Assembly (NCBI GenBank): GCA_964542875.1
Contig: CAZIWA010000059.1
Coordinates: forward strand, 1 to 33,771
Reading direction: 5' to 3'
DNA length: 33,771 nucleotides
Source of the DNA: CAZGOM01 sp964542875
GTDB lineage: Bacteria; Planctomycetota; Phycisphaerae; Phycisphaerales; Phycisphaeraceae
Position numbers and translations under genes: made by a program. Position 1 is the stretch's first letter; the number at the start of each line of letters is the position of its first letter. Below, one piece after another: positions 8,376 through 16,489 of this stretch. The notes beneath the pieces were generated by a model. It had not been told where the DNA came from, ran no database searches, and worked only from the letters and a program-made list of their open reading frames with translations.

Positions 8376-9199
8376 GGCGTTGCCTCCTTGGGAGCAAAGA
8401 GGAGGTTGGTGGTGCGGTTCATCCTGTACTGGGGCGAGAACTGAGATTGCGGATAGATGCGTTCCATGAGGCTCTGGTAGATCCGGGTATAGCCTTCCTG
8501 GTGAAGGAGAGTAATGAGATCCTGGGTGTTGATGAACCAATAGGGGACAGAGGTGGGACCCAGATTGAGTTGTGCGGTGGTGTAGGTGGGAAAGTCGCCT
8601 GTGGAGAGCTTGGCGAGGAGTATGCGTTTAGGTTTCAGGGCGCAGAGTGACTTGAGCAGGCTGGGGTAATCCTGGATGTACTGCAATGAAGAGGAAAGGT
8701 AAACAATGTCAATGCGAGAAGGTAAATCGGAAAGACCATTATGGAAGGCGATGCGGGGTTCGGAATGCCAAAAGCGAGATCCTGCCTGGACGAGAGAAGG
8801 GCATTCGACGATGTGGTATGCAACTCGGGATTCCGGGCCAAGTGAACGAAGGATCTGAACAAAACCAATACCGGCTCCGCCTCCGAAATCAAGAATGGTC
8901 AGGGGTTTTTCGGGTGTTGAAAGGGATGACGCAAGGAGGGGCAAAAGGGTTTGTTCGGCTAAAAGCGTGGCTGATTGGGCTTCAGGGCCGTCGGGCATTT
9001 CCATGATTTTCCTGAGATTCTCAATCGCCTGGTTTGCCAGTGTTTCCTGGTTGTACCCCTGGCCTTGGTTGGGAACATCTTCAAAGCGCGCGTAGACTCC
9101 ACGCCAGGTGGGCCGTGTTATGCACGCGTCGAGCTGTGAGGCGATGCTCCTAAGCAGCGATGAGATGATTCCAAGGGGCTGATGCAACATAGTCGGCAT
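8372..9199 (-). CDS. Putative methyltransferase, TIGR04325 (LIC12133) type
   Basis: About 275 residues. The hallmark N-terminal segment TWRGVYARFEDVP is followed by the SAM-binding motif TILDFGGGAGIGF, a later acidic strand (YHIVECPSLVQAG) and the segment IVYLSSSLQYIQDYP. The architecture matches the TIGR04325 family, found in O-antigen and capsule loci and presumed to methylate a sugar or glycan end. The open frame continues to a TTG at 9229. I prefer the ATG at 9199 because no Shine-Dalgarno supports the TTG, but neither start has a strong site. It overlaps the next gene by ATGA. Acceptor unknown. Confidence 0.75.
   Translation of the reverse strand: MPTMLHQPLGIISSLLRSIASQLDACITRPTWRGVYARFEDVPNQGQGYNQETLANQAIENLRKIMEMPDGPEAQSATLLAEQTLLPLLASSLSTPEKPLTILDFGGGAGIGFVQILRSLGPESRVAYHIVECPSLVQAGSRFWHSEPRIAFHNGLSDLPSRIDIVYLSSSLQYIQDYPSLLKSLCALKPKRILLAKLSTGDFPTYTTAQLNLGPTSVPYWFINTQDLITLLHQEGYTRIYQSLMERIYPQSQFSPQYRMNRTTNLLFAPKEATP
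8383..8389 (-). promoter_or_regulatory. Ribosome binding site deciding the acyltransferase start
   Basis: AAGGAGG on the minus strand, 7 nt before the ATG at 8375. It lies inside the end of the upstream methyltransferase and argues for translational coupling through the ATGA overlap. It rules out the longer frame starting at 8540. Confidence 0.75.
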
Positions 9200-9232
9200 G
9201 TTACCCCGGGTGGACGGATCGGGTTGCAATTA

Positions 9233-10348
9233 TCAAATACGAGCGAAGAAATCACGCACCGAAGCGGTCACCGCTTCGACGTCTTGTGAAGTGAGCTCGG
9301 GGTACATGGGGAGGGAGAGAACGCGCCTGGCGGCGCGCTCGGTGCTAAGCATCGGGCCCGGGATGCCGATCTTGTTTTGATACGCGGGCTGAAGATGAAT
9401 GGGCATCGGGTAGTGAATACCGGGGGCAATGCCTTGGGCTTTCATATGGGCCAGGAGTGCGTCGCGCCGGTCAAGCTGAATGACGTAGAGGTGAAAGACA
9501 TGTAAGGAACCGGGCCTGCGGATGGGTAGGGTAAGCCCGGGAAGGCCGGCCAGGGCATGGTCGTAAGCATCGGCGATTTTGATCCGGCAGACGGTATCAG
9601 CATCGAGGTGGGTGAGCTTGACGCGCAGGACGGCGGCCTGAAGTTCATCAAGCCGGGAGTTCCATCCGGAAACTTTGCTGATGTAGCGTTCTTCCCAGCC
9701 GTATTCCCGGAGCATAAGGAGGTTTTTGTGGAGTTGAGGATCGCTGGTGACGACCATGCCGCCATCGCCGAGCGCACCGAGGTTTTTGGTAGGGTAGAAG
9801 CTGAAGCAGGCGATATCGCCAAAGGAACCGACTTTCCGGCCGGCATGGGTGGCGGCGTGGGCCTGGCTGCAATCTTCGATCACCTTGAGGTTGTGCTCTT
9901 TGGCGATGGGCAGGATTCTGGAAAGATCAACCGATTGGCCATAGAGGTGGACGGGAATGATGGCTTTGGTTCTGGGCGAAATGGCTTTGGCGAGGGCGGC
10001 GGGGTCGAGCGTGAATGTTTGAGGATCAATGTCGACCAGGACAGGGGAGCCGCCTGCGAGCTCAATGGCGCTGACAGTGGCGACGGCGGTGTGAGAGACG
10101 GTGATGACTTCGTCGCCGGGCTTGATGCCGCATGCGACGAGGGCGAGGTGGAGGGCATCGGTGCCATTGGCGACGCCGACACCAAAGCGCACGCCGATGT
10201 AGGCGGCAAATTCCTGCTCGAATGCGGCGACTTCCTTGCCGAGGATGTACCAGCCGGAATCCAGCACGCGTTTGATGGCCAGGTCGATGTCGGCCTTGTG
10301 GGCGAGGTACTGGAATTTGGGGTTGCTGCACAGGAGCATGGCGGTCAT
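9233..10348 (-). CDS. DegT/DnrJ/EryC1/StrS sugar aminotransferase
   Basis: A 371-residue PLP enzyme with an intact Schiff-base lysine in ACFSFYPTKNLGALGDGGM and the PLP-contact segment VIEDCSQAHAA. The GDGG (rather than GEGG) signature and DSGWYILGKEVAAFE start resemble 3-aminotransferases such as FdtB/QdtB/DesV. It probably transaminates a 3-keto nucleotide sugar, but no matching 3,4-ketoisomerase is visible in the window, which weakens that reading. An AAGGG site 8 nt before the ATG lies in the end of the C-methyltransferase gene, only 3 bp upstream, so the two genes are probably translationally coupled and may act in one sugar pathway. Confidence 0.85.
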   Translation of the reverse strand: MTAMLLCSNPKFQYLAHKADIDLAIKRVLDSGWYILGKEVAAFEQEFAAYIGVRFGVGVANGTDALHLALVACGIKPGDEVITVSHTAVATVSAIELAGGSPVLVDIDPQTFTLDPAALAKAISPRTKAIIPVHLYGQSVDLSRILPIAKEHNLKVIEDCSQAHAATHAGRKVGSFGDIACFSFYPTKNLGALGDGGMVVTSDPQLHKNLLMLREYGWEERYISKVSGWNSRLDELQAAVLRVKLTHLDADTVCRIKIADAYDHALAGLPGLTLPIRRPGSLHVFHLYVIQLDRRDALLAHMKAQGIAPGIHYPMPIHLQPAYQNKIGIPGPMLSTERAARRVLSLPMYPELTSQDVEAVTASVRDFFARI

Positions 10349-10351
10349 GGC

Positions 10352-11572
10352 TTAGCCCTTGATTTCCACTTTGGGGACATAGACGATGAATTTGCCGCCT
10401 GCCTGGGTGAAGGCGGTTTCCTTGGCGATGATTTCCTCGCCGTGGTTCCAGGCGAAGAGGAGCGCATACTCGGGGTAACGGGATTTGAACTTGTCGTAGG
10501 GGAAGATGGGGATGTGGGTGCCGGGGCTGAACTTACCTTGCTTGCCCGGGGTGGTATCGCTGATGAATTCAACGAGATCGGGGCCGATGCCGCAGAAGTT
10601 GGTAACGGTGGTGCTCTTGGAGGTCGCACCGTAGCCGACGACGCGTTTGCCCTGAGCTTTGAGGTCCTTGAGAAGGTTGACCAGATCGGTCTTGGATTGA
10701 TGGATGCGTTTGGCGAGGTTCGCGTAGGTTTCGGGTTTGGTGAGGCCCTGGGCGAGCTCTTTCTGCATGAGCGCGCTTACGGCGGGGGAGACGGGGCGTG
10801 CGCCTTTGCGTGCGATGACGTAGCGCATGGAGCCGCCATGCGTGTGCTGAGGAAGGGCGTCGACGATTTCCATGCCGTGGGGGGCAAAGAGGTTGGCGAC
10901 GGAGTGGAGGGAGAAATAGTAGTAGTGCTCGTCGTAGATCTGGTCGTAGGAGGCTTTGGCGACGATGTCGCCGAGATAAGGGTCTTCAAAGATGAAGACG
11001 CCTTTGGGCTTCAGGAGGATATCGAGGCCGCGGATGATGGAGTGCATGTCGGGGATGTGGCAGATGACATTGGCGCCCGAGACGCTGTCGGCATGACCGT
11101 ATTGGGTGAGTATTTTGCGGGCGGTTTCTTCGTTGAAGAATTCCGAGAGGGTATTGACGCCATTGTTGCGTGCGACTTGCGCGACGTTGGCAGAGGGCTC
11201 TACGCCGAGGTGCGGGATCCTGGCTGCGGCGATGTGCTTGAGCATGATGCCGTCGTTGGAGCCGAGTTCGACGACGAAGGGTTTTTCCGGGGAGACATAG
11301 GTTTCCCGGAGCCAGGAGGCGAATTGCTTGAAATGGTCCGCCATGCGCGTGGAGATGGAGGAGAAGTAGGCGTAGTTCTCGTGGAAGAGCTTGGAAGGAT
11401 CGACAAACTCCGTGAGCTGGACCATGTGGCAGGCGGGGCAGTAGCCGGTCTTGAGTTCAAAGAAGAATTCGTTTTGAAACTCCGGGGGCGTGAGGAAGCC
11501 GTTGGCGATGGGCATCTTGCCGAAGTTGATGAACGTATCGACAGGTTTTTTGCAGGCGAGGCATGGTTTCAT
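10352..11572 (-). CDS. Sugar C-methyltransferase (TylCIII/TcaB9-like)
   Basis: A 406-residue SAM-dependent C-methyltransferase. Domain order: a zinc-binding N-terminal domain with CxxC pairs at Cys4/Cys7 and Cys45/Cys48, a SAM-binding Rossmann core with VELGSNDG (about 101-108), and a C-terminal domain with a second nucleotide-binding-like fold (KRVVGYGATSKSTT). The Glu-His pair in YDEHYYYFS (about Glu215-His216) corresponds to the catalytic pair described in the TcaB9 family. These enzymes add a methyl group to C3 of a 4-keto-deoxysugar, making branched sugars. Its presence suggests the polysaccharide contains a C-branched deoxysugar. It lies 3 bp from the aminotransferase at 9233. Confidence 0.88.
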   Translation of the reverse strand: MKPCLACKKPVDTFINFGKMPIANGFLTPPEFQNEFFFELKTGYCPACHMVQLTEFVDPSKLFHENYAYFSSISTRMADHFKQFASWLRETYVSPEKPFVVELGSNDGIMLKHIAAARIPHLGVEPSANVAQVARNNGVNTLSEFFNEETARKILTQYGHADSVSGANVICHIPDMHSIIRGLDILLKPKGVFIFEDPYLGDIVAKASYDQIYDEHYYYFSLHSVANLFAPHGMEIVDALPQHTHGGSMRYVIARKGARPVSPAVSALMQKELAQGLTKPETYANLAKRIHQSKTDLVNLLKDLKAQGKRVVGYGATSKSTTVTNFCGIGPDLVEFISDTTPGKQGKFSPGTHIPIFPYDKFKSRYPEYALLFAWNHGEEIIAKETAFTQAGGKFIVYVPKVEIKG

Positions 11573-11654
11573 GAGGGATAGCCTGTATGTGTTGGACCGT
11601 TGGTGAAGAGTCTACCTCTCCTGTGACCTTTTGAATAATGTGGGATTTGCCGGC

Positions 11655-12971
11655 TCAAATACCGGTGGCGGGGGTGATTTCCCACGAGAGCAGAGGGGCT
11701 ATAAAGCCTGGGGCTTTATAGCCGGAGTAGGCTTGATTGACGCGACCGAGCATGTCGATGTGGAGTGGGATCTGGATGGGTGGTTCGATGCATGACCTGA
11801 CGTTGTGAATGCCTGCGCGGACGACAAGGACGTAATCGCCTTGATTAAAGAAGTCGGCAGGGATGGTGACCTGGGCGACATACCTGCCTTGAGGAGTGGG
11901 CGGCGGGCTGGGGATGTGGCCGTTGTGAATGGACTCAAACACGACGGTTCCGTCGGTGGTGAGTGTCTGGATGTAGAGATGAAAGCCTTCGGTGGACTCG
12001 GCAAGCTCGAAATCAACGACGACACTGATGGATTTGCCGGAGATGAATTGGCCGATAGCGGCATCATCCTGACGGACTTCCAAGGCGTTGAGCTTAAAGA
12101 CGCGATCTTTGCGCACGGCGTCGATCATATTTTGAATGGAGAGGGACGAATGGCCTTCGGACAGGCCTGCGACGTATCGGGAGATAACGTCCGATGCAGG
12201 GCCTGCCATTTTGACCTGGCCGGCATCAAGCCAGATGCACTGCTGGCACATGGCCTGGATGGCCTGGATGTTGTGGCTGACGAAAAGGACGGTGCGGCCG
12301 GTTTTAGCGACCTCACCCATTTTGCCCAGGCATTTTCTCTGGAAGCCGGCATCGCCGACGGCGAGGACTTCATCCACGATGAGGACTTCGGGCTCAAGGT
12401 GCGCGGCGACGGCGAAGGCCAGACGCATGTACATGCCGGAGGAATAGTGCTTGACGGGAGAATCAAGAAACTTTTCGACTTCGGAAAAGGCGACGATCTC
12501 GTCGAACTTCTTGAGGATCTCGGCGCGTTTCATGCCGAGGATGGCGCCGTTGAGGAAGATGTTTTCACGGCCGGAGAGCTCGGGGTGGAAACCGGTGCCG
12601 ACTTCCAGGAGCGAACCGACGCGGCCGCGGATGGTGATGTTTCCGCGGGTGGGGGCGGTGATGCGGGAAAGGATTTTCAGGAGCGTGGACTTACCTGCGC
12701 CGTTGCGCCCGATGATGCCGACGACCTGGCCTTCAGGAACGTGAAAATCAATGTCCTTGAGGGACCAGAAGTAGCCCGGAGGTGCGTCGGAAAAGCGATC
12801 CCCGACGGCTGGGGCGGCTTGAGGTGCGGAAGACCCGGAGCGACGCGTGAGGAGTTTCAGAGGAAGGGCGGCAAGGCTCTGGAGCGTGTCGGTGAGGCGG
12901 TGATAGGGCGCACGCGTGCCCAGACGGTAGAGTTTTGAGAGGCCTTCAACTTTGATCGCAGTTTGAGTCAT
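11655..12971 (-). CDS. wzt: Polysaccharide ABC exporter ATP-binding protein (Wzt)
   Basis: A 438-residue ATPase. Walker A is GRNGAGKST (88-96), the signature is YSSGM (about 176-180), Walker B is VLIVDE (about 196-201), and the H-loop is VSHN (His233). An extra C-terminal domain of about 150 residues (from roughly 285), beta-rich, matches the Wzt C-terminal carbohydrate-binding module, which in known systems recognises the modified non-reducing end of the finished chain. It pairs with the permease at 16490 to export the lipid-linked polymer across the inner membrane. It is separated from that permease by five genes, which is unusual since wzm and wzt are normally adjacent. A perfect hairpin lies near its 3' end. 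Confidence 0.93.
   Translation of the reverse strand: MTQTAIKVEGLSKLYRLGTRAPYHRLTDTLQSLAALPLKLLTRRSGSSAPQAAPAVGDRFSDAPPGYFWSLKDIDFHVPEGQVVGIIGRNGAGKSTLLKILSRITAPTRGNITIRGRVGSLLEVGTGFHPELSGRENIFLNGAILGMKRAEILKKFDEIVAFSEVEKFLDSPVKHYSSGMYMRLAFAVAAHLEPEVLIVDEVLAVGDAGFQRKCLGKMGEVAKTGRTVLFVSHNIQAIQAMCQQCIWLDAGQVKMAGPASDVISRYVAGLSEGHSSLSIQNMIDAVRKDRVFKLNALEVRQDDAAIGQFISGKSISVVVDFELAESTEGFHLYIQTLTTDGTVVFESIHNGHIPSPPPTPQGRYVAQVTIPADFFNQGDYVLVVRAGIHNVRSCIEPPIQIPLHIDMLGRVNQAYSGYKAPGFIAPLLSWEITPATGI
11697..11723 (-). repeat. Perfect 12-bp intragenic hairpin in wzt
   Basis: GGCTATAAAGCC (11697-11708) is complementary to GGCTTTATAGCC (11712-11723) around a 3-nt loop. It encodes residues near AYSGYKAPGFIAP at the C terminus of Wzt. 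There is no U-run, so it is not a classical terminator. Confidence 0.75.
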
Positions 12972-13026
12972 TGTGTGGCGTTTGCTTGATTGACTGCGAT
13001 GTCATGGGTTGAAAGTCAGCGTCGGC

Positions 13027-14088
13027 TCAGGCCCGGTCCTGCGAAGCGGCGCCGACTTCGTGGCCGGCGTCGCGGAGGGTTTTTTCCTGGCGGGCGAGTT
13101 CAAGGTCGGCGTCGGTCATCATGGCGACGAGGTCGTCGAACTGGACCCTGGGTTTCCAGCCGAGTTTTTTGGTCGCCTTGGCGGGGTCGCCCAGGAGGAT
13201 GTCGACCTCGGCGGGGCGGAAATAGCGGGGGTCGATTTCGATGAAGTCCCTGTAATCCATACCCAGGCGGGCGAAGGTTTTTTCGCAGAACTGCTTGACG
13301 GAGAACGCTTCGCCGGTGGCGATGACGTAATCATCGGGCTGGTCCTGCTGGAGCATGAGCCACATGGCTTCCACGTAGTCGCCTGCGAAGCCCCAGTCGC
13401 GCTTAGCGTCGAGGTTGCCCAGGTAGAGCTTGGACTGGAGGCCCATCTTGATGCGGCCCGCGGCGCGGGTGATTTTACGGGTGACGAAGGTCTGGCCGCG
13501 GCGGGGGCTTTCGTGGTTGAAGAGGATGCCGCAGGAGGCGTGCATGCCGTAGCTTTCACGGTAGTTGACGGTGATCCAGTGGGCGTAGACCTTGGCGACG
13601 CCGTAAGGCGAGCGGGGGTAGAACGGCGTGGTTTCCCGTTGGGGCACTTCCGCGACCTTGCCGAACATTTCAGAGCTGGAAGCGGTGTAGAAGCGGACCT
13701 GGAAGCCGGCGTGGTCCTGGAAATCGCGAACGGCCTCAAGGAGCTTGAGTGCGCCGATGCCGGTGGCCTCGGCTGTGTAGACGGGCTGATCAAAGCTGAC
13801 ACGCACATGGCTCTGGGCGCCAAGGTTATAGACCTCGGTGGGCTTGATCTGGCGCATCAGCCGCGAAAGGGTGTTGGCGTCGGTGAGGTCGCCATAGTGG
13901 AGCTGGAGGCGCTTGCCGCTTTCATGGGGGTCTTGAAAGATGTGCTCGATGCGGTCGGTGTTGAAAGAGCTGGACCGGCGGACCAGGCCGTGGACCTCAT
14001 ATCCCTTGGAAAGCAGGAGTTCAGCCAGATATGAGCCGTCCTGGCCGGTGATGCCGGTGATGAGCGCGATTTTGGCTTTTTGAGTCAT
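13027..14088 (-). CDS. gmd: GDP-mannose 4,6-dehydratase
   Basis: A 353-residue extended SDR that converts GDP-D-mannose to GDP-4-keto-6-deoxy-D-mannose. Diagnostic segments are the NADP-binding ITGITGQDGSYLAELLL (about 9-25), the RRSSSFNTDRIEHI loop typical of Gmd, SSSEMFG carrying the catalytic Ser/Glu, and SPYGVAKVYAHW with YxxxK. NPRYFRPAEV-type substrate-loop residues appear late as DPRYFRPAEVDILLGDP. Length fits the family. It lies upstream of wzt and downstream of the ColD-like dehydratase and the Fcl/ColC-like reductase, both of which can use its product. No phosphomannomutase or GDP-mannose pyrophosphorylase is in the window, so GDP-mannose must come from elsewhere. Confidence 0.96.
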   Translation of the reverse strand: MTQKAKIALITGITGQDGSYLAELLLSKGYEVHGLVRRSSSFNTDRIEHIFQDPHESGKRLQLHYGDLTDANTLSRLMRQIKPTEVYNLGAQSHVRVSFDQPVYTAEATGIGALKLLEAVRDFQDHAGFQVRFYTASSSEMFGKVAEVPQRETTPFYPRSPYGVAKVYAHWITVNYRESYGMHASCGILFNHESPRRGQTFVTRKITRAAGRIKMGLQSKLYLGNLDAKRDWGFAGDYVEAMWLMLQQDQPDDYVIATGEAFSVKQFCEKTFARLGMDYRDFIEIDPRYFRPAEVDILLGDPAKATKKLGWKPRVQFDDLVAMMTDADLELARQEKTLRDAGHEVGAASQDRA

Positions 14089-14182
14089 GGTGTCTGTCTG
14101 GCTTGAATTAAGGGTCTCTGCGTGGAGATAAGTGCAATGATATCAACACTTCAAAGCACGGGACCGGCCGGGTCAACGCCGG

Positions 14183-15451
14183 TTACCGGCCTGAGGATTG
14201 GCCGGCAAAGAACCGGTCGAACACGGCGAGGAGGCGATCCATGTCCTGATCGGACGACATGGGGGTGAGCCCGATGTAGAAGCCGCGGTCGTGGATCTGG
14301 TTGGCGCCGGCCAGGGTGTGGTCCTGAAGCGTGGGGAAAAGCCGGGAAACAGGGTGGCGGGCGATATTTCCCACGACGATGGGGCGCGTTTCGATGCCTT
14401 GCTCTTCCAGATAGCCGGTGATCTGGCCGCGGGTGAACGAAGCGTCGGGGCGGATCATCAGCGGGAGGGTGAACCAGGCGGGCCTGGAGGCCGGGTGGGC
14501 CTTAGGAGCTTCAAGGACGGGGTAACGCTTGATGGCGTTAAAGAAACGCTCCGCCAGGACGATCCGGCGGGCGTTAAAGCCGGGGAGTTTCTTGAGCTGT
14601 TCGATGCCGAAGCCGGCCTGGGGCTCGGTGGGGCGGACGTTGAAGCCCCAGTCGATGAAGGCGTAACGGGGGTCGACATCGTAGCCCTTGAGGCGGTCGG
14701 GGTCCGGGCTGAGGTTGCGGGCCCAGCCGTGGGCGCGGAGCATGCGGATGGTGTCTTTGATGGTGGGATCGTTGGAGGTGATCATCCCGCCTTCCATGGT
14801 GCACATGTGGTGGGCGAAGAAGAAGGAGAAGCTGGAGGCGAGGCCGAAATTACCGACGTTGATGCCATCGAAACGACTGCCCATGGCTTCGCAGCAGTCT
14901 TCCAGAAGGATGAGCTTGTGCTTGTCGACCAGCTCACGGACGGCGTGCATGTCGCAGGGGTTGCCCATGAGGTGGACGACAAAGAGCGCCTTGGTTTTCG
15001 GAGTGATCTTGCGGGCGAGGTCGGCAATGTCGATGTTGAGGGTTTGAGGATCGACATCGACGAGCTTGACCTGGAGGCCGGCCATCATGGGGGACCAGAA
15101 CTGGGTGGGCCAGGTGACCGCGGGGATGAGGATTTCATCGCCGGGCTTTAAGAGGGGGCGCACAGGGTCGATGAGCAGGTAGCTCATGAGCAGGTCTGCC
15201 GAGGAACCGGAGTTGACCATGGTGGCGTGGGCGGATTCCTGGAAGGCGCAGAAGTCCGCTTCGAACTGGGCGGTTTTTTCGCCCATGGTGGTCTGGGCGC
15301 GGCACATGGAGTCCAGCGCCTGGAGGATTTCTTCCGTGCCGAAGGTGGTCCGGCTCAGGGGATACCAGTATTTGGGGTTGGCCGAGGGGCCGGTGAGCTC
15401 CCAGTAGCGCTTGAGGACGTCGGTAAGTTCGTTTCTGGTTTGCGTGATCAT
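14183..15451 (-). CDS. ColD-like PLP sugar 3-dehydratase (DegT/DnrJ fold, Lys replaced by His)
   Basis: A 422-residue member of the DegT/DnrJ/EryC1/StrS fold in which the PLP lysine is replaced. The motif reads SFFFAHHMCTMEGGM, with His214 (codon 14810-14812) where the other two aminotransferases of this operon have Lys. That substitution marks the 3-dehydratase branch: ColD (GDP-4-keto-6-deoxymannose 3-dehydratase) and the E1/RfbH enzymes. E1/RfbH proteins also need several C-terminal cysteines for a [2Fe-2S] cluster; no cysteine follows Cys217 here, and no E3 reductase is in view, so the ColD type fits better. The gene overlaps the Fcl/ColC-like gene by ATGA and neighbours gmd, its natural substrate source. 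The expected product is GDP-4-keto-3,6-dideoxymannose. Confidence 0.82.
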   Translation of the reverse strand: MITQTRNELTDVLKRYWELTGPSANPKYWYPLSRTTFGTEEILQALDSMCRAQTTMGEKTAQFEADFCAFQESAHATMVNSGSSADLLMSYLLIDPVRPLLKPGDEILIPAVTWPTQFWSPMMAGLQVKLVDVDPQTLNIDIADLARKITPKTKALFVVHLMGNPCDMHAVRELVDKHKLILLEDCCEAMGSRFDGINVGNFGLASSFSFFFAHHMCTMEGGMITSNDPTIKDTIRMLRAHGWARNLSPDPDRLKGYDVDPRYAFIDWGFNVRPTEPQAGFGIEQLKKLPGFNARRIVLAERFFNAIKRYPVLEAPKAHPASRPAWFTLPLMIRPDASFTRGQITGYLEEQGIETRPIVVGNIARHPVSRLFPTLQDHTLAGANQIHDRGFYIGLTPMSSDQDMDRLLAVFDRFFAGQSSGR

Positions 15452-16449
15452 TTCGGTGCGGGGCCTTTAGCGAGGGTTTCCCGGTAGCTGAGGATGGTTT
15501 GACGGATGCCTTCTTCAAGGGTGATCCGGGGGGAGAAGCCCCATTGCTTGAGCGTGGAGACGTCCAGGAGCTTGACGGGCATGCCGTCGGGCATGGAGGT
15601 ATCCCATTTGATTTGGCCAGTGTAGCCCACCGCCTGGCTGACGAGGTGGGCGATCTGGAGGATGGAGTGATCGACACCGGTGCCGACATTGATGGGTCGG
15701 GCGTCGATGGGGCCATCGGCGCTGAAGTGGCGGTTGAGCAGAAAGAGGGTGGCACGGGCGACGTCGTCCGCATGGATAAGTTCGCGGCGGGGGGTGCCGG
15801 TGCCCCAGAGGGTGACGTGGGGGAGGTTTTGGTCTTTGGCGTCTACGAAGCGGCGCACGAGGGAGGAGAGGACGTGGGCTTTTTCGAGGTCGAAGGTGTC
15901 GTTTGCGCCGTAGATGTTGCAGGGGAGGGGGCAGAGGGTGCGCATGCCGTGCTGTTTGAGGTAGAAGTCCGCCATGCGGAGGCCGACGAGCTTGGCGAGG
16001 GCGTAGCCTTCGTTGGTGGGCTCAAGGGGGCCGGTCTGGAGGTATTCCTCACGCATGGGCTGGGGGGAGAGACGGGGGTAAATGCAGGAGCTGCCCATGA
16101 AGACGTTGACGAGGGTTTTGTGGCGGAGACAGACGTCGAAGAGGTTGATCTCCATGAGGAGATTGTCGCGGGTGAATTCGACGGGGTGGGATTTATTGGC
16201 TTTGATGCCGCCGACGCGGGCGGCGACCATGAGGACGATCTGGGGCTTATTGGCGGCGAACCAGGCTTCAACGGAGGCTGGGTCCAAAAGGTTCAACTGG
16301 CGCGAGGTGGGGGTGAGAAGCTGGGTGTGGCCCTGGGCCTGAAGGAGCTTGACGATGGCGGAACCGACGAGCCCGGAGGCCCCGGTGACCAGGATACGGA
16401 CGTCTTTAACCTGAGGGGGTAAAACGAGTTGAGGATCGGGTTGAATCAT
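15448..16449 (-). CDS. GDP-L-fucose synthase / GDP-L-colitose synthase family reductase
   Basis: A 333-residue SDR of the Fcl/WcaG family. VTGASGLVGSAIVKLL binds NADP. The family-typical AARVGGIKANKSHPVEFTRDN follows, then catalytic MGSSCIYP and YALAK, then CNIYGANDTFDLEKAHVL and the TLWGTGTPRRELIHADDVA segment. Family enzymes epimerise and reduce a 4-keto GDP-sugar. Sequence alone does not separate fucose synthase from colitose synthase (ColC). Because its stop-start overlap (ATGA) couples it to the ColD-like dehydratase, I infer ColC as the more likely role, giving GDP-L-colitose; GDP-L-fucose remains possible. Confidence 0.9.
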   Translation of the reverse strand: MIQPDPQLVLPPQVKDVRILVTGASGLVGSAIVKLLQAQGHTQLLTPTSRQLNLLDPASVEAWFAANKPQIVLMVAARVGGIKANKSHPVEFTRDNLLMEINLFDVCLRHKTLVNVFMGSSCIYPRLSPQPMREEYLQTGPLEPTNEGYALAKLVGLRMADFYLKQHGMRTLCPLPCNIYGANDTFDLEKAHVLSSLVRRFVDAKDQNLPHVTLWGTGTPRRELIHADDVARATLFLLNRHFSADGPIDARPINVGTGVDHSILQIAHLVSQAVGYTGQIKWDTSMPDGMPVKLLDVSTLKQWGFSPRITLEEGIRQTILSYRETLAKGPAPK

Positions 16450-16489
16450 GTGCTGGGTGTGGGCTGATTTTGAAATTTAAGGGGGATGA

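Noticed and set aside
9557..11581. A 674-codon plus-strand open frame
   Set aside because: It lies antisense to the aminotransferase and the C-methyltransferase, is rich in Gly/Asp/Val/Glu of the kind produced by GC-rich antisense frames, and shows no family motifs.
11805..12938. A 377-codon plus-strand open frame
   Set aside because: Antisense to wzt, whose motifs are unambiguous; composition is that of an antisense shadow.
13009..14034. A 341-codon plus-strand open frame
   Set aside because: Antisense to gmd, which is certain.
14183..15451. E1/RfbH CDP-4-keto-6-deoxyglucose 3-dehydratase
   Set aside because: The Lys-to-His change fits, but the C-terminal half has no cysteines for a [2Fe-2S] cluster, there is no E3-type reductase or CDP-glucose enzyme in view, and gmd is the neighbour.
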